Counted from the first letter of the stretch, positions 29,605-35,123 are shown. The stretch is 64,000 nt of DNA from Undaria pinnatifida (GCA_012845835.1 JABAKD010000003.1:3220212-3284211); one strand, 5' to 3'. The notes: generated by a model not told the origin, from the letters alone. Numbers and translations are program-made.

Positions 29605-30024
29605 TTCTCTCTAAATTATCATTTCTTTTCCTGAAAGCAAAAGCCTTTCCCCTAAACTAGAACGAAGATTCTTTCTTTTTTACCGTTTGCCTTCCTCTAA
29701 TCTTTTGACAGGGGTCTCCTCCTCCTCTACCCGCCCCCCCCCCCCCCCCCCCCCCCCCGCTGCCCATCTCCTCTCCTCCTCCTCCACACCCACACCCATA
29801 CCCACACACAGCCCATCTCCCCGGCACCCCTTTTTCTGAAAGCAAAACCCTTTTCCCCATGAACCACAAAGCCTGTTCCCGAAAGCAAATACCCTTTCCC
29901 CTGACTAATATCGCCTTTTCCTGATACCACCCCCCACCCCCCCCCTATTGTCTCTCCGTTGTACAGGGGTGGCGGTCGAGGGAACAGCTACGGAGGCGGA
30001 GGCGGCGGCGGCCGCAACTACTAA
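8795..30024 (+). CDS. DEAD-box RNA helicase, GUCT/Gly-rich, organellar RH3/RH53-like (17 exons)
   Basis: ATP-dependent RNA helicase, probably acting in organelle RNA splicing or ribosome assembly. Exons: 8795-9126, 11558-11720, 12381-12488, 12937-13032, 14177-14296, 14576-14740, 16646-16778, 17973-18166, 18679-18810, 20383-20469, 21588-21677, 21999-22121, 23253-23429, 24247-24365, 25619-25718, 28421-28704, 29967-30024. They sum to 2,481 nt (826 residues plus stop) with every phase consistent. Motifs: Q-motif Gln 195, SRTGSGKT 212-219, PTRELA 266-271, TPGR 313-316, DEAD 337-340, SAT 368-370, VFTQ 434-437, TDVAARGLD 486-494, [10 protein letters not shown] 515-524; GUCT-like about 641-713; Gly-rich tail 730-826. 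The N-terminus [12 protein letters not shown] is Arg/Ser-rich and has no signal peptide, so mitochondrial targeting is likelier than plastid. DDX21 is the alternative family. Several introns hold diverged copies of the neighbouring exon. Confidence 0.85.
9631..9888. repeat. Minisatellite in helicase intron 1
   Basis: TGTGCTGTGTACTC units alternate with TGTGCTG in a period of about 21 bp, with decay towards the right end. The frames YTAQSTQH on minus and VLCAVYS on plus are repeat artefacts. Confidence 0.9.
10403..10501. repeat. 51-bp perfect tandem duplication
   Basis: GCAAGGAACATAGTAGGC...GGTAGTGGCC occurs at 10403 and again at 10454, essentially without mismatch. It is another recent local duplication within intron 1. 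Confidence 0.9.
10602..10946 (+). mobile_element. TIR element F1 with a second small element inside
   Basis: CGAGCTTTTCACCGGTCGC starts the copy. Internal GAGGTGTTCGAAATATCACG and GGGTCGG segments match other F1 copies. Right-end-like sequences occur twice: AGACCCGTGAGAAGC (to 10773) and a canonical GACCCGTGAAAAGCCCTG (10929-10946). The sequence between them, 10776-10912, is a separate palindromic element (family F4). Confidence 0.6.
10776..10912. mobile_element. Small palindromic element F4
   Basis: The outer inverted ends are GATGTCGGTTGACGG on the left and TTGACGGTCATCCGACATG on the right; inside is a near-perfect CCTTGACGGC/GCCGTCAAGG hairpin. Related sequence (GCCTTGACAGCGTCTGTCAAGG and GCCGTCATCTGACATG) occurs at about 31600-31655. 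No coding capacity. Confidence 0.55.
11130..11225 (+). repeat. Echo 1 of helicase exon 2
   Basis: Shares CTGTCGAGCCTATTGGATGA and CTTGGACGCTGTTCG with exon 2. CTGTCG is at 11149, 196 bp before the next copy at 11345 and 434 bp before the true exon at 11583. It is followed by TTAGAGGTAGACTACAACGA, matching the end of the LELDDI stretch. Intronic flank (TTTTGT.CAAAATG) is duplicated too. Confidence 0.75.
11324..11420 (+). repeat. Echo 2 of helicase exon 2
   Basis: Shares CTGTCGAGCTTGTTGGGCGA, CACCAAGGCC (with echo 1) and GAGTTGAGGCTAGACGACAT with the exon. Offset to the true exon is 238 bp. A deletion inside the DLDAVR segment breaks the frame. Confidence 0.75.
11558..11720 (+). CDS. Helicase exon 2 (acidic linker)
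   Basis: Acceptor ttgatag at 11557. Encodes [20 protein letters not shown] and an Asp-rich [20 protein letters not shown] segment (residues 112-165), ending at donor gtgaga. The acidic linker between targeting peptide and helicase core has no catalytic motif. Copies of it flank it on both sides. Confidence 0.75.
11766..11946 (+). repeat. Echoes 3 and 4 of helicase exon 2 (3' half)
   Basis: 11766-11835 repeats GAGCTAGACGAAATCGACGTTGAAG..ATGGACAAAAC..GCCGCTGCTGAGTGGGTGAG, that is, the exon's acidic end and its donor. A shorter copy at 11917-11946 repeats CGCCGCCAGCCGCTGCTATGGGGGTGAG. The 130-150 bp spacing suggests successive tandem duplication across the 5' splice site. Confidence 0.7.
12020..12056 (+). 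other. Possible unplaced acidic exon fragment in intron 2
   Basis: Reads [15 protein letters not shown] before a TGA, acidic like exon 2. No convincing splice sites surround it and the helicase phases work without it. It may be another echo or an optional exon. Confidence 0.2.
12381..12488 (+). CDS. Helicase exon 3 (Q-motif)
   Basis: Acceptor cttgttgtag. Encodes [20 protein letters not shown] then [16 protein letters not shown] (residues 166-201); FFPVQ with Gln 195 is the Q-motif that reads the adenine base. The donor gtcagg is weaker than its neighbours'. Confidence 0.8.
12510..12760. repeat. G-rich low-complexity tract in intron 3
   Basis: Purine-rich sequence dominated by runs of three to ten G (for example near 12566 and 12675). 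G-triplet spacing would allow G-quadruplexes in the transcript, but nothing else is evident. Open frames are compositional. Confidence 0.6.
12937..13032 (+). CDS. Helicase exon 4 (Walker A, motif I)
   Basis: Acceptor gggcag, donor gtaaac. Encodes [20 protein letters not shown] then [12 protein letters not shown] (202-233), with motif I SRTGSGKT (212-219) for ATP phosphate binding. Confidence 0.9.
13150..13960. repeat. Degenerate TTGCCTTRCC minisatellite in intron 4
   Basis: Many diverged units of the type CTTGCCTTACCCCTGTA..GCC occur with irregular 25-45 bp spacing. No exon signature is seen between the two flanking helicase exons. Confidence 0.7.
14177..14296 (+). CDS. Helicase exon 5 (motif Ia)
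   Basis: Acceptor cttgccag, donor gtacgg. Residues 234-273. An Arg/Gly-rich linker ([20 protein letters not shown]) precedes [13 protein letters not shown], motif Ia. The linker sits where related organellar helicases have a basic loop of variable length. Confidence 0.85.
14305..14560. repeat. Trinucleotide arrays (GTT/GGT)n and (CTG)n in intron 5
   Basis: Impure GTT then GGT repeats (about 14308-14362) are followed by CTG/CTA repeats (about 14468-14548) just before the next acceptor. CTG repeats next to a 3' splice site could be length-polymorphic. Confidence 0.85.
14576..14740 (+). CDS. Helicase exon 6 (GG doublet, motif Ib)
   Basis: Acceptor aaacag, donor gtgaga. Residues 274-328: [20 protein letters not shown], then [18 protein letters not shown] and TPGR (313-316) are the RNA-binding elements of RecA-like domain 1. 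Confidence 0.9.
15014..15090 (+). repeat. CAGCTGACGTTGTTA-family copy
   Basis: GCAGCTTGCAAAGATGAATGTCGA..TTGTCGAACTCACAGCTGACGTTGTTAGAATAGTTGTATAAAA. Other copies: about 116-152, 738-815, 5852-5925, 7222-7300, 33932-34000, 46906-46975, 63182-63275, and inverted at 16395-16462. At about 70 bp, it has neither clear terminal repeats nor a tail; at 5.6 kb and 46.6 kb it ends a longer repeat. Confidence 0.65.
15206..15378 (+). mobile_element. Poly(A)-tailed retroposon-like repeat, copy 1
   Basis: Ends with AGCTTTATTTTTCCCCATCCGCCGGAGGATA and a tract of about 22 A. The copy at 61256-61416 is nearly identical over 150 bp (GCCAGCTAGCGTTGGGCTGC...) and also ends in A. A diverged copy, 20742-20890, keeps AGCTTTATTTTATCTCCACC and the A tract. 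All three are on the plus strand. Confidence 0.65.
15586..15847 (+). mobile_element. TIR element family F2, copy with amplified right half
   Basis: Left end GCGCGCTACGATAGAGGTGC, right end GTACCTCTATCGTAGCATTC. The interior has the family hallmarks CCCATGGCCTGGGTACACAACGAGAATC and GGTTAAGGAGCCCCGTCATTT. The right half is then repeated at about 15848-15992 and 15993-16150, giving two extra right ends. Other copies: 35124-35437, 53952-54187, 55864-56322, 62633-63118. No transposase, so non-autonomous. Confidence 0.7.
16187..16380 (+). mobile_element. TIR element F1, intronic copy
   Basis: GGGGCTTTTCGCGTGTCATGA on the left and CGACCAGCGAGAAGCCCTG on the right, with internal CGGGTCGG blocks and GAGGTGTTCGAAATATTCCC. 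It lies in helicase intron 6, on the same strand as the gene. Confidence 0.65.
16646..16778 (+). CDS. Helicase exon 7 (DEAD box and SAT)
   Basis: Acceptor ttttgcag, donor gtgagt. Residues 329-372: [20 protein letters not shown] to SATMP plus the first base of Arg 373. Contains motif II DEAD (337-340), which binds magnesium and hydrolyses ATP, and motif III SAT (368-370), which couples hydrolysis to unwinding. Confidence 0.92.
16889..17130 (-). mobile_element. Degraded inverted SINE copy in intron 7
   Basis: Reverse complement of the SINE at 6265-6567: shares CCATGGACAGGCCGTGGTCACA, the CTCTCGCGCTCTCGCGCT region and GAGTATGCACTCGG. Strongly diverged and lacking a clean tail. Confidence 0.55.
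17467..17545 (+). repeat. Echo of helicase exon 7 (motif III end plus donor)
   Basis: Reads [20 protein letters not shown] with the frame open, against [20 protein letters not shown] in the exon, then gtaagtta against gtgagtta. Offset is 758 bp. SAT has become STT and Pro has become Leu, so inclusion would probably damage motif III. The donor is closer to consensus than the true one, and a possible acceptor gttgtag ends at 17471. Confidence 0.8.
17745..17830. repeat. Poly-C tracts in intron 7
   Basis: Two C-runs (about 17750-17768 and 17812-17829) separated by TTCCCCAGGCTGCTG. A tRNA-like fragment GCGTGGTCAATGGTCAAATGACTAAGG follows at about 17850; a related one is at 38885. Confidence 0.6.
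17973..18166 (+). CDS. Helicase exon 8 (domain linker, motif IV)
   Basis: Acceptor gagaccag. Completes Arg 373, then [20 protein letters not shown] to SIVFTQ (374-437). It links the two RecA domains and ends in motif IV. The donor is gcaagt, a GC-AG intron with otherwise perfect AG|GCAAGT context. Confidence 0.9.
18679..18810 (+). CDS. Helicase exon 9 (motif IVa)
   Basis: Acceptor ttgtacag, donor gtgtgg. Residues 438-481: [20 protein letters not shown] then [31 protein letters not shown] matches the LHGDISQ..RE block of the family. Confidence 0.9.
18872..19165 (+). repeat. Dispersed repeat in helicase introns, copy 1
   Basis: Matches 22640-22845 in the same orientation: GCTTTTAGTATAGGCGGGACAT, GACCGC, and a closing CCTGGGC.CTCTT. 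The left end carries GAGAAGCCCATACAAGCGCTC. Each copy includes or abuts a 90-bp family member (here about 18915-18995, inverted). Ends look like short inverted GAGCGCTC/GGGCGCTCTT motifs. Confidence 0.5.
19257..19310 (+). repeat. Echo of helicase exon 9 (3' end plus donor)
   Basis: GGCATGCCTGGGCCGCTTCC and GGCAGGACGAAG|gtgcgt repeat the exon end GGCATGCCTGGGCCGATTCC and GGCAGGACGAAG|gtgtgg, 493 bp downstream. The frame [12 protein letters not shown] is kept, and a cacgcag just upstream could serve as an acceptor. Confidence 0.8.
19677..19731. repeat. (GGGAT)n microsatellite
   Basis: About ten uninterrupted GGGAT pentamers in helicase intron 9. A diverged GGGAT-rich tract also occurs at 55200-55270 in the epimerase. 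Confidence 0.95.
20010..20378. repeat. Tandem TTTCGTTTCG-rich repeat with a duplicated 90-bp unit
   Basis: TTTTCAACCTAACAGAGGTTGG followed by GCGAACGCCCTAATGTTGCG occurs at about 20031 and 20149. The rest is TTTCGTTTTGTTRYGTTRCG-like units up to the exon. The first part, from CGTCGGTTTCAATACT, is found inverted at 63405-63470. Confidence 0.7.
20383..20469 (+). CDS. Helicase exon 10 (motif V)
   Basis: Acceptor tgtttcag, donor gtgcag. Residues 482-510: [20 protein letters not shown] then FHYRLPKDK. Motif V is TDVAARGLD. Confidence 0.92.
21098..21236. repeat. 69-bp tandem duplication in intron 10
   Basis: GTGGTGTTCATCGCGAAGTC..ACGCGTGGAGACAGCC recurs as GTGGTGCTTGTCGCGAAGTC..ACGCGTGGAGACAGCC 69 bp later, with GAGCC endings. 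Coding-like frames on both strands are not supported by flanking splice sites. Confidence 0.8.
21478..21530. repeat. (GTT)n microsatellite before motif VI exon
   Basis: About 17 triplets of mostly GTT, interrupted by TCGGTG, roughly 60 bp upstream of the exon 11 acceptor. Confidence 0.9.
21588..21677 (+). CDS. Helicase exon 11 (motif VI)
   Basis: Acceptor gatgagcag, donor gttagc. Residues 511-540: [20 protein letters not shown] then [10 protein letters not shown]. The arginine-finger motif [10 protein letters not shown] is intact. Confidence 0.92.
21816..21868 (+). repeat. Echo of helicase exon 12 (5' part)
   Basis: [18 protein letters not shown] against [18 protein letters not shown]. The DNA offset to the true exon (21999) is 183 bp. 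The copy starts exactly where the exon starts but has lost the acceptor AG (it is preceded by aatat). It lacks a donor. Confidence 0.85.
21999..22121 (+). CDS. Helicase exon 12 (post-core)
   Basis: Acceptor tcgcgtag, donor gtgagg. Residues 541-581: [20 protein letters not shown] then [20 protein letters not shown]. Equivalent to the region after motif VI that ends domain 2 and opens the dimerisation stretch in GUCT-family helicases. Confidence 0.88.
22998..23040 (+). repeat. Echo of helicase exon 13 (5' end plus acceptor)
   Basis: CCGGTGCGCATGCACGAACC matches TCGGTGCGGATGTACGAGCC at the exon start, offset 255 bp. An acceptor tctctcag stands directly before it. The frame runs on as [14 protein letters not shown] but no donor follows nearby. 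Confidence 0.8.
23253..23429 (+). CDS. Helicase exon 13
   Basis: Acceptor ccttgtag, donor gtgcgt. Residues 582-640: [50 protein letters not shown]. Matches the region between core and GUCT in RH3-type proteins (LAAALAHLSG-like element). Confidence 0.88.
23449..23581 (+). mobile_element. TIR element F1 just inside intron 13
   Basis: CAGAGCTTTCACGGGTC on the left, GACCGATGAAAAGCTG on the right, with GGGTCGGGTCGG inside. It begins only 20 bp after the exon 13 donor, the closest element to a splice site in the window. Confidence 0.65.
23962..24083. repeat. Tandem T-tract unit before exon 14
   Basis: Two units of T12-15, CGCCAGTCTTGACCCGATAA (second CGTCAGTCTTGGCCCGATAA) and TCGAATTTTTCCAACCGA, about 75 bp apart. 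Each contains a CAG after a poly-T run and so looks like a 3' splice site. Confidence 0.75.
24247..24365 (+). CDS. Helicase exon 14 (GUCT-like part 1)
   Basis: Acceptor gcggcag, donor gtgcga. Residues 641-679 plus two bases: [20 protein letters not shown] then [19 protein letters not shown]. Resembles the S-L-x-x-x-x-G-x-x-T-L-x-x start of GUCT. Confidence 0.85.
24600..25300. repeat. Degenerate CCCTTACC array (telomere-like) in intron 14
   Basis: Hundreds of bases of CCCTTACCC, CCCATACCC and CCCTTCCC units with no fixed register. A second block at 25440-25600 includes a pure (CCCTA) run at about 25463-25511. The strand and composition are reminiscent of interstitial telomeric sequence (TTAGGG complement), but true CCCTAA units are rare. 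Long PYPYP-type ORFs are artefacts. Confidence 0.75.
25619..25718 (+). CDS. Helicase exon 15 (GUCT-like part 2)
   Basis: Acceptor gctggcag. Completes Arg 680, then [20 protein letters not shown] and [13 protein letters not shown] (681-713). The donor chosen is AAT|gtgagg; reading through it would give a stop after VRKWSSWV, and this choice restores phase with exon 16. Confidence 0.75.
26061..26133 (+). repeat. Echo 1 of helicase exon 15
   Basis: [20 protein letters not shown] against [20 protein letters not shown], open frame, offset about 393 bp. The donor GT of the exon has been lost (GGATGCAAAC in place of GGAATGTGAGG). Confidence 0.8.
26170..26210 (+). repeat. Echo 2 of helicase exon 15 (donor end)
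   Basis: GGGCTTGACGCAGCGGAATG followed by TGAGGAAATGGAG repeats the exon end and its donor (aat|gtgagg). Offset is about 475 bp. Confidence 0.75.
26560..26960. repeat. Tandem array of ACAAAACACTTGGAATTAG-like units
   Basis: About six units (period 70-95 bp) of the form GAGGACAAAACGCTTGGAATTGGAGTAGGG..TTGATGAAGTTGGAAAAG. The same core TACTTGGAATTAGTGTAGGG forms an array at 51740-52180 just past the epimerase stop, and single 90-bp copies lie at about 6680, 24450, 35600, 36980 and 55915, with inverted ones at 18915 and 34560. Confidence 0.75.
27374..27510 (-). mobile_element. (AAC)n-tailed element, copy 2
   Basis: On plus: (GTT)n at about 27381-27426, then TCTCGCATTAACTCGCATAA and CCTCAGCTTCAGAG in reverse. 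Reverse complement of the copy at 7762-7842 with a longer tail. Confidence 0.6.
28421..28704 (+). CDS. Helicase exon 16 (RGG/GYGG tail)
   Basis: Acceptor gttgttgcag, donor gtgagg in phase 2. Residues 714-807: [20 protein letters not shown], then [20 protein letters not shown] and repeated GYGGGG. The Gly/Arg/Tyr tail binds RNA non-specifically in this family and may promote condensation. If the intron were retained, translation would stop at once (GAG AGG TGA, 28705-28707), ending ...GGER. Confidence 0.88.
29100..29966 (+). repeat. Array of decoy 3' splice sites and poly-C before the last exon
   Basis: The true acceptor is CCGTTGTACAG|GGGTGG at 29966. Similar blocks end at 29125 (CCATTGGACAG|GGATCTCC), 29217 (CTGTTTGACAG|GAACGTC), 29410 (CCGTTATACAG|TGGTCTCC), 29556 (CCGTTTATACAG|GCGTCTC) and 29711 (TCTTTTGACAG|GGGTCTCC). 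Each is followed by CTCCTCC, a long C-run and then CTGAAAGCAAA..CC. The array looks like repeated tandem duplication of the acceptor region. Confidence 0.75.
29967..30024 (+). CDS. Helicase exon 17 (last)
   Basis: Acceptor gttgtacag. Completes Arg 808 and encodes [18 protein letters not shown] (809-826), then TAA at 30022-30024. The Gly-rich composition and phase match exon 16 exactly. Confidence 0.85.
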
Positions 30025-32090
30025 TCACAGATCTAAACGAATATGAGCTTGTCTCATCGGGAGGAAGGATGCTTCAGGGCGGGTGGGGGAAGAGGGGGGA
30101 AGCGTTCTGATTTATTGCTTGCCATGGTAATTATATACGCCCTCCACTCCCTCTGGAGCAACTTTCCTCTAAAGGGGGGTCAGGGGTGGGAAGGGCGTGG
30201 GATGAAAAAGCTGCGTCCGTTTTACCTCGTTTTTTGTTCGTTGCTGTACCGAGGACGTGATCAATTGTGAAGGGTTGTGATTTATTTTGTTTACCCTGAA
30301 GAATCCTGGTATTGTGGTTTTCTTTTATTTTTCGTTCGCTTGACGTGCTTTTTTTTTTCCCACGCCGTTGGTTTCGTGACCATTTCGTTTTTTCGGTCGT
30401 TTTCCTGGGATTAGCGGGATTTTTTGCCGTTTCGAACGCCGGTGGTAATATTTCGGCGGATTACGTGCCGTTTGCACACGCCGGTGGTAGGTTGCGGCGG
30501 AATATGTGCCGTTTTGGACATTGCGGTAGGGTAGCGGCGTGATAGGTGCCGTTTCGAACGCCGACGGTAAGGTGGCGGCGGGATAGGCGCCGAATATCAA
30601 TAACGGCAACGCTGCGGCGGAATATATGCCGTTTCGAACGCCGACGGTAGGGATATGTGTTGAACCAGATGACCACCCGTCTCATGGTCTTCAAGAAGCG
30701 AGGGACAATTTTGGGAGAGGGCCTTAATGTCGCACGTATTCGCGTTTTGTTGGCATGTTTGTTTTCTGTTCGCCTTCCTCGGACAGACAGATTATTTTCG
30801 TGATGTTGCTTGTCTCTTTTGTTTTCTTTGTATTGTGCATTAGTTGGTGCTTTGTTGGCAAGCGAGATTGGGAAGAGGTGAGGGGGGAGATGGTCGTTTT
30901 TGACCGTTTTCCGTTTGAAGTCAGCTTCCTGTTAGTCGTGGAGGTTACGACTAATAACATTTTGTTTCCATGAGAGCTTCCGGTTCCGTCAGTCTGTGTG
31001 TACGGTTCCCATTTCGCTTGCTCTTTCGCTTGTTTCCCTAATGCTGTAGATTGACGTTCTTATGCTCTCTTTTTTATTGGGGCTGGGTGCTGGGTACCTG
31101 CTTGAAAGTTTTTGCTGCAACACGTATCGTAGCACTGCTATTAATGTTTCATTCCGTGGGTCATGTTGTTGTCCCCTTTGTTGGTTGAAGCGTTTTTTTC
31201 CGGGTTTTTTACAGCGTTTGCCGTGGACAACGGTGTTGGCTGTGTGTTCCACAACGGCCACCTTTCATTTATCTCCCGTACGTTGTGACCTGGCTAATTC
31301 AGGAGACGGGCAAGCGTCAAATGGTCAGTCGGTGTAGGTGGTCCGTGAAGGCGTTTCCATCCGTCTAGACGGTTTGTCCCCCACCCCGCTGGCAGAAAAC
31401 AATTCAATTATATTTTACATAGTTTTTCTATAGCATGGGTAGGCGTTTTTCCGATAACGGGGATTTATTGTTGTGATATGCGGAAACCCCTTGTTCTCCA
31501 CGTATGATGCATATGTTTTCGATAATATGGTTAGGCGTTTCCCGCAAACGGCGACTTATTTCCGTGTCCCCGACTTTGTTGTGTCAATAAGACCTATGTG
31601 CCTTGACAGCGTCTGTCAAGGGTGAAAAAATGCCGTCATCTGACATGTTCGATTTTGACGGCACCCCCGTTTTTTTCTAACACTGAGTTTGAAATGGCAA
31701 AAAACAAGCCACTTCTTATGTGGTATGAACTAGTGCGGACTCTTGCAACACGGTAAAGGTCCCCCATTTGTTTTTGTCGAGCTCTTATATGTTTATCCCA
31801 AATGAGTGATCATGATGATAACAGGAGAAAATACAAGTTGAGTACACGTCCAAGTCTTATGTTAATAGGTATAAAACGCCCCCACACCCAAAAAAACTAG
31901 AAAAAAAAGGATCTTTATCCAGCGATACTGTATTGAGTCATCATGCTGCTAATAGTGTGGTAGAGAGGTGTGTTGTGTTCTTTTTTTTCTGAACCTCCTA
32001 AAACATGCTGAGGAGAGTTTTTTAGCCTTTTCTTTTCCGAGCCAACAAAACTGAGTTCGTAGTTGAAGAATGAAGAGTACAACCCGATCA
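30025..32090. other. Spacer after the helicase
   Basis: The 3' UTR and polyadenylation site cannot be placed. It holds a 40-bp tandem repeat (30427-30660) and an F4-like fragment at about 31600-31655. I see nothing else I can name. Confidence 0.5.
30427..30660. repeat. 40-bp tandem repeat downstream of the helicase
   Basis: Six units of GTGCCGTTTCGAACGCCGRYGGTA..GCGGCGGRATA with about 40-bp period. Minus-strand frames read NGTYHAATLP repeatedly but have no start or splice context. Confidence 0.8.
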
Positions 32091-32127
32091 ACAATCCCAT
32101 GGCCTACGTAGGCCTTCAAATAACGTG

Positions 32128-32415
32128 ATGTTGCGAAAAAAAATGGGCGAAGTTTCGACGATTTCGGGTTGAGGTTGCGAAAAAAGTAGTAAAAGTTCTG
32201 ACGATTTTGGCTCAAGGTTGCGGAAAAAGAGTGAAGTTCTGACGATTTTGGCTTGAGGTTGCGAAAAAAGAGTGAAATTCCACGACGATTTGGGGTTTAA
32301 GGAGGTTTAGGTTGCGAATAAAGAATGAAATTCCACGACCATTTATTTGGGGTTTGAGGAGGTTTAGGTTGCGAAAAAAGTGTGAAATTCCTCGACGATT
32401 TCTTCGGTTAAGGAA
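32128..32415. repeat. Tandem repeat resembling the F2 interior
   Basis: Five or six units of GGTTGCGAAAAAAGAGTGAAAT followed by TTCCACGACGATTTGGGGTTTAAGG, 48-68 bp long. The second half resembles the TTCCGACGATTTTGGGTTAAGGAG core of F2 elements, so the array may have grown from an F2 copy. Confidence 0.65.
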
Positions 32416-32654
32416 CACCGCTCAAGAAAAAACTAGCCAAAAAACGGTACCCCACCAGAGCTGTCATATAACGTGTCGGTACATCATTCCTTCTTTCTGA
32501 GGCTACTCACTTGAGCTCTATGTTTGGCCTATGCCTCCACCCCAAGAAATTGATCTTGATTACATTGAAAGTGCAACTCAAGTTAATTAAGTATGTGAAT
32601 AAGGCAGTATCATTACACTTGGTTTTTTGTAATACCTAGATTAATGTCATCAAT

Positions 32655-32738
32655 GACATCAATAAAGGATACTTTATTAATTATTCAATGTAGAATGACA
32701 TCAATAAAGGATACTTCATTAATTATTCAATGTAGTAC
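32655..32738. repeat. 46-bp tandem duplication
   Basis: GACATCAATAAAGGATACTT plus ATTAATTATTCAATGTAG occurs twice in direct succession with one visible mismatch. Confidence 0.85.
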
Positions 32739-32945
32739 GTCATTTGATTTTTATGTTGTTACTATATTTCTAACACGTTAATGTCTTCATTATGTTGAGG
32801 AATTAGTGGGGTATTAGTCCGTTTGACGACTTGCACAAGGTTAACCAATAGCTCACCCAAACCAAGCCTTAAAACACCACGACGCCATTTGTCAAGTTAG
32901 GAATTAGTGGGGTATTAGCTCGTGTGACCGCTCGCACAAGGAACC

Positions 32946-33184
32946 ATCCCACGATAGGGGTGCAGCAGAAAGTCCCTGAGCTCCTCACATGAGGAACTCA
33001 AAATCTCACCTTGAAAATGACTTCGAAGGCATTCGTTCACACCACCCGACTAAGCTTCAATGCCTTAGTCCAAAAATATAATGTAATCGTGAAATTACTT
33101 TATTGACCGGCAGTTCCTCACATGAGGAACTCAATCGCCCAGGGACGTTTTGGCGCAAAAACTGCAACCCCTACCGTGGGATGA
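32946..33184. mobile_element. TIR element family F3, copy 1
   Basis: Left CATCCCACGATAGGGGTGCAG, right CTGCAACCCCTACCGTGGGATG: inverted ends of about 21 bp. Inside, two GAGCTCCTCACATGAGGAACTC palindromes sit symmetrically, and GACTTCGAAGGCATTCGTTC is shared with copy 2 at 39408-39716. No ORF. Confidence 0.7.
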
Positions 33185-33254
33185 CTGCAAGGGTAACCAA
33201 TGCTTACCCACACTAAGCCTTAGAACAGTTAGGGTTCGCTGCAAGATTAATATC

Positions 33255-33525
33255 CACTATTATTGAGTCGTTCTGCGGTAGCCTCCCCAATTTTTCTTGA
33301 CGAAATCGCCGGTTTCAAAACCAGCTCCCGGTCGCATCTCCTGAAACACGGTGTCTCTCGACACTCCGATGTCATCGATCGATAGGCCTTTGCACACAAG
33401 AAAATATATGGATACCTTATTTTCAATTTCATGCTTCCTTGTTTGTGTCGTCGAGCAGCCATGAAACGTTCGTTAAAAAAAATCACCGGTTTTGGATGGG
33501 GATATCGTAGAATCAGTCTATTGTT
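33255..33525 (-). repeat. Dispersed 270-bp repeat (three copies)
   Basis: Inverted copy; direct copies lie at 34262-34530 and 38247-38510. Shared features are ACGATAGCCCCCCCCAAAACC, AACGTTTCGTGGCTGCTC, TGTTCGCGAAGGACTAT, GCACCGTATTTCAGGAG and GGTTTCAAACCCGGCGATTTCG. The last resembles a tRNA T-arm/B-box, so a SINE origin is possible. A conserved frame (LVREGL...ARGTVFQELRP) appears in the plus copies but has no start or splice support. Confidence 0.55.
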
Positions 33526-33612
33526 ACTATTGATAATTGTGACTAGGTTTTGCCTCATGAAAAAACATAAACTCTTGCTGAAAAAACGAGCGACCGGGCG
33601 TGTAATGCGCGC

Positions 33613-33913
33613 CGGTCGCGCCGGTGGCGTATCAAGTTATTCTCGAGCCTGGTACAGGTCAGTTTCGTGACTTCGAATCCCCCCGAGTGCATATTCGTGT
33701 AAATTCGTGGGGACTTTTTCTTGCGCACAAATTGACTACCGGAAAGCGCGACAGCGTGAGTTAGCAACACTCGGTGAAAAATCGACGAGCAGTGGGATTG
33801 CTTAACCCTATGCGCGATAAAAATTGAAGGCAAGAACCGGGGGGAAGAGACGACACCTGTGACCACGGCTTGTCCAGAAGCTGGAAAGTAGAAGTGTGAA
33901 AAAAAAAAAAAAA
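33613..33913 (+). mobile_element. tRNA-like SINE, full copy 2
   Basis: Matches 6265-6567 along its full length, with an A-box-like TGGCGTATCAAG, the B-box-like GACTTCGAATCC and an A15 tail at 33899-33913. It is followed by a CAGCTGACGTTGTTA-family copy. Confidence 0.7.
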
Positions 33914-35123
33914 TGCGCAGCATGCCAACTCTTTAAGACGAGAGTCGACTCTTAAAGTTGTCGACCTCACAGCTGACGTTGTTAAACTAATTATTATGTA
34001 GATATATATATAAACACGAAATATTTTAAAAATAGTTATGTACACATATAAAAAACACGAAATCTTGTTAAAATAATTATAATGTACATAAAACTAGATC
34101 TTGTTGAAACAGTTATATATATAAAAAAAAACACGAAATCTTCGATCTCACAGCTGGAGAGTATTGTAGATTTATAATATAAAAAAACATGGCGTCTATT
34201 AATAGGTATACAAACCGTCCATATTCAGATTGCACCAAAAAAGAATATCGAAATCCCGACGATTTTGACTGATTCTTACCACGATAGCCCCCCCCAAAAC
34301 CAACGACTTTCTTTAACGAACGTTTCGTGGCTGCTCGACAAAAGGAAGGATGCCATGAAAGTATGTCTTCACACATATATATTCTTGTTCGCGAAGGACT
34401 ATCCACCGATTACGTCGGGGTGGCGAAGGGCACCGCATTTCAGGAGATACGGCCGTGGCTGGTTTCAAAACCGGCGATTTCGTCAAAGAAAAGTTGGGGG
34501 GGGGCTATTACCGTAGAACGACCATTTTTACTTTTATTGTATGTAACCGAGGTTAAGGAGTTTAACCCTTTTGAAGCCCCAACACCCCTCCCTATACTAA
34601 TTTCAAGCAATTTTCCCCCCATAGGGGGTTTCCAGTTGTTAGCACAGGCGTTAATGAAGCCGAAAAGTGGTACTCCTCTCGTACCACGCGTCTATGCCTC
34701 GTTAAACCCGTTCCCAACTCCCGAAGAACTATTCCCTACTTTAATTCCAAGTGTTTTGTCCCCGTACCGGGAGTACCGTGCTAAAACGGTTATCGTGTGT
34801 CCGCTTTTCGGCTTTCGTTCACCGGTATCGTCGAACTCTCAAGTGGGTGTGAGTTGTCTTCCCACTAACCCTTTTTTTCTTCCCAGCGACGTCGGTACAC
34901 GCAGCGTCCGTGCTCTGATTCTTCATCCTAGAGAGATACAAATTTCTCCGTGGTCACACACACAGACTGCGAGACAAGTGAAAACAGAACAACAACCGCA
35001 ACTAATCAAGGTAAAGAACGGGTGCAATGTTCTAGCGCACTAGGTACGAAAAACATACCAAAGCATAGCCAGACTTCTACATAAAAAGCAAGAGAAAGAG
35101 TTGAAAAAACAAAACAAAAAACA

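Noticed and set aside
34327-35043. 238-codon plus-strand ORF
   Set aside because: Built from a dispersed 270-bp repeat and an inverted 90-bp repeat followed by anonymous sequence; no domain, and the sister copy at 38.3 kb diverges right after the repeat.
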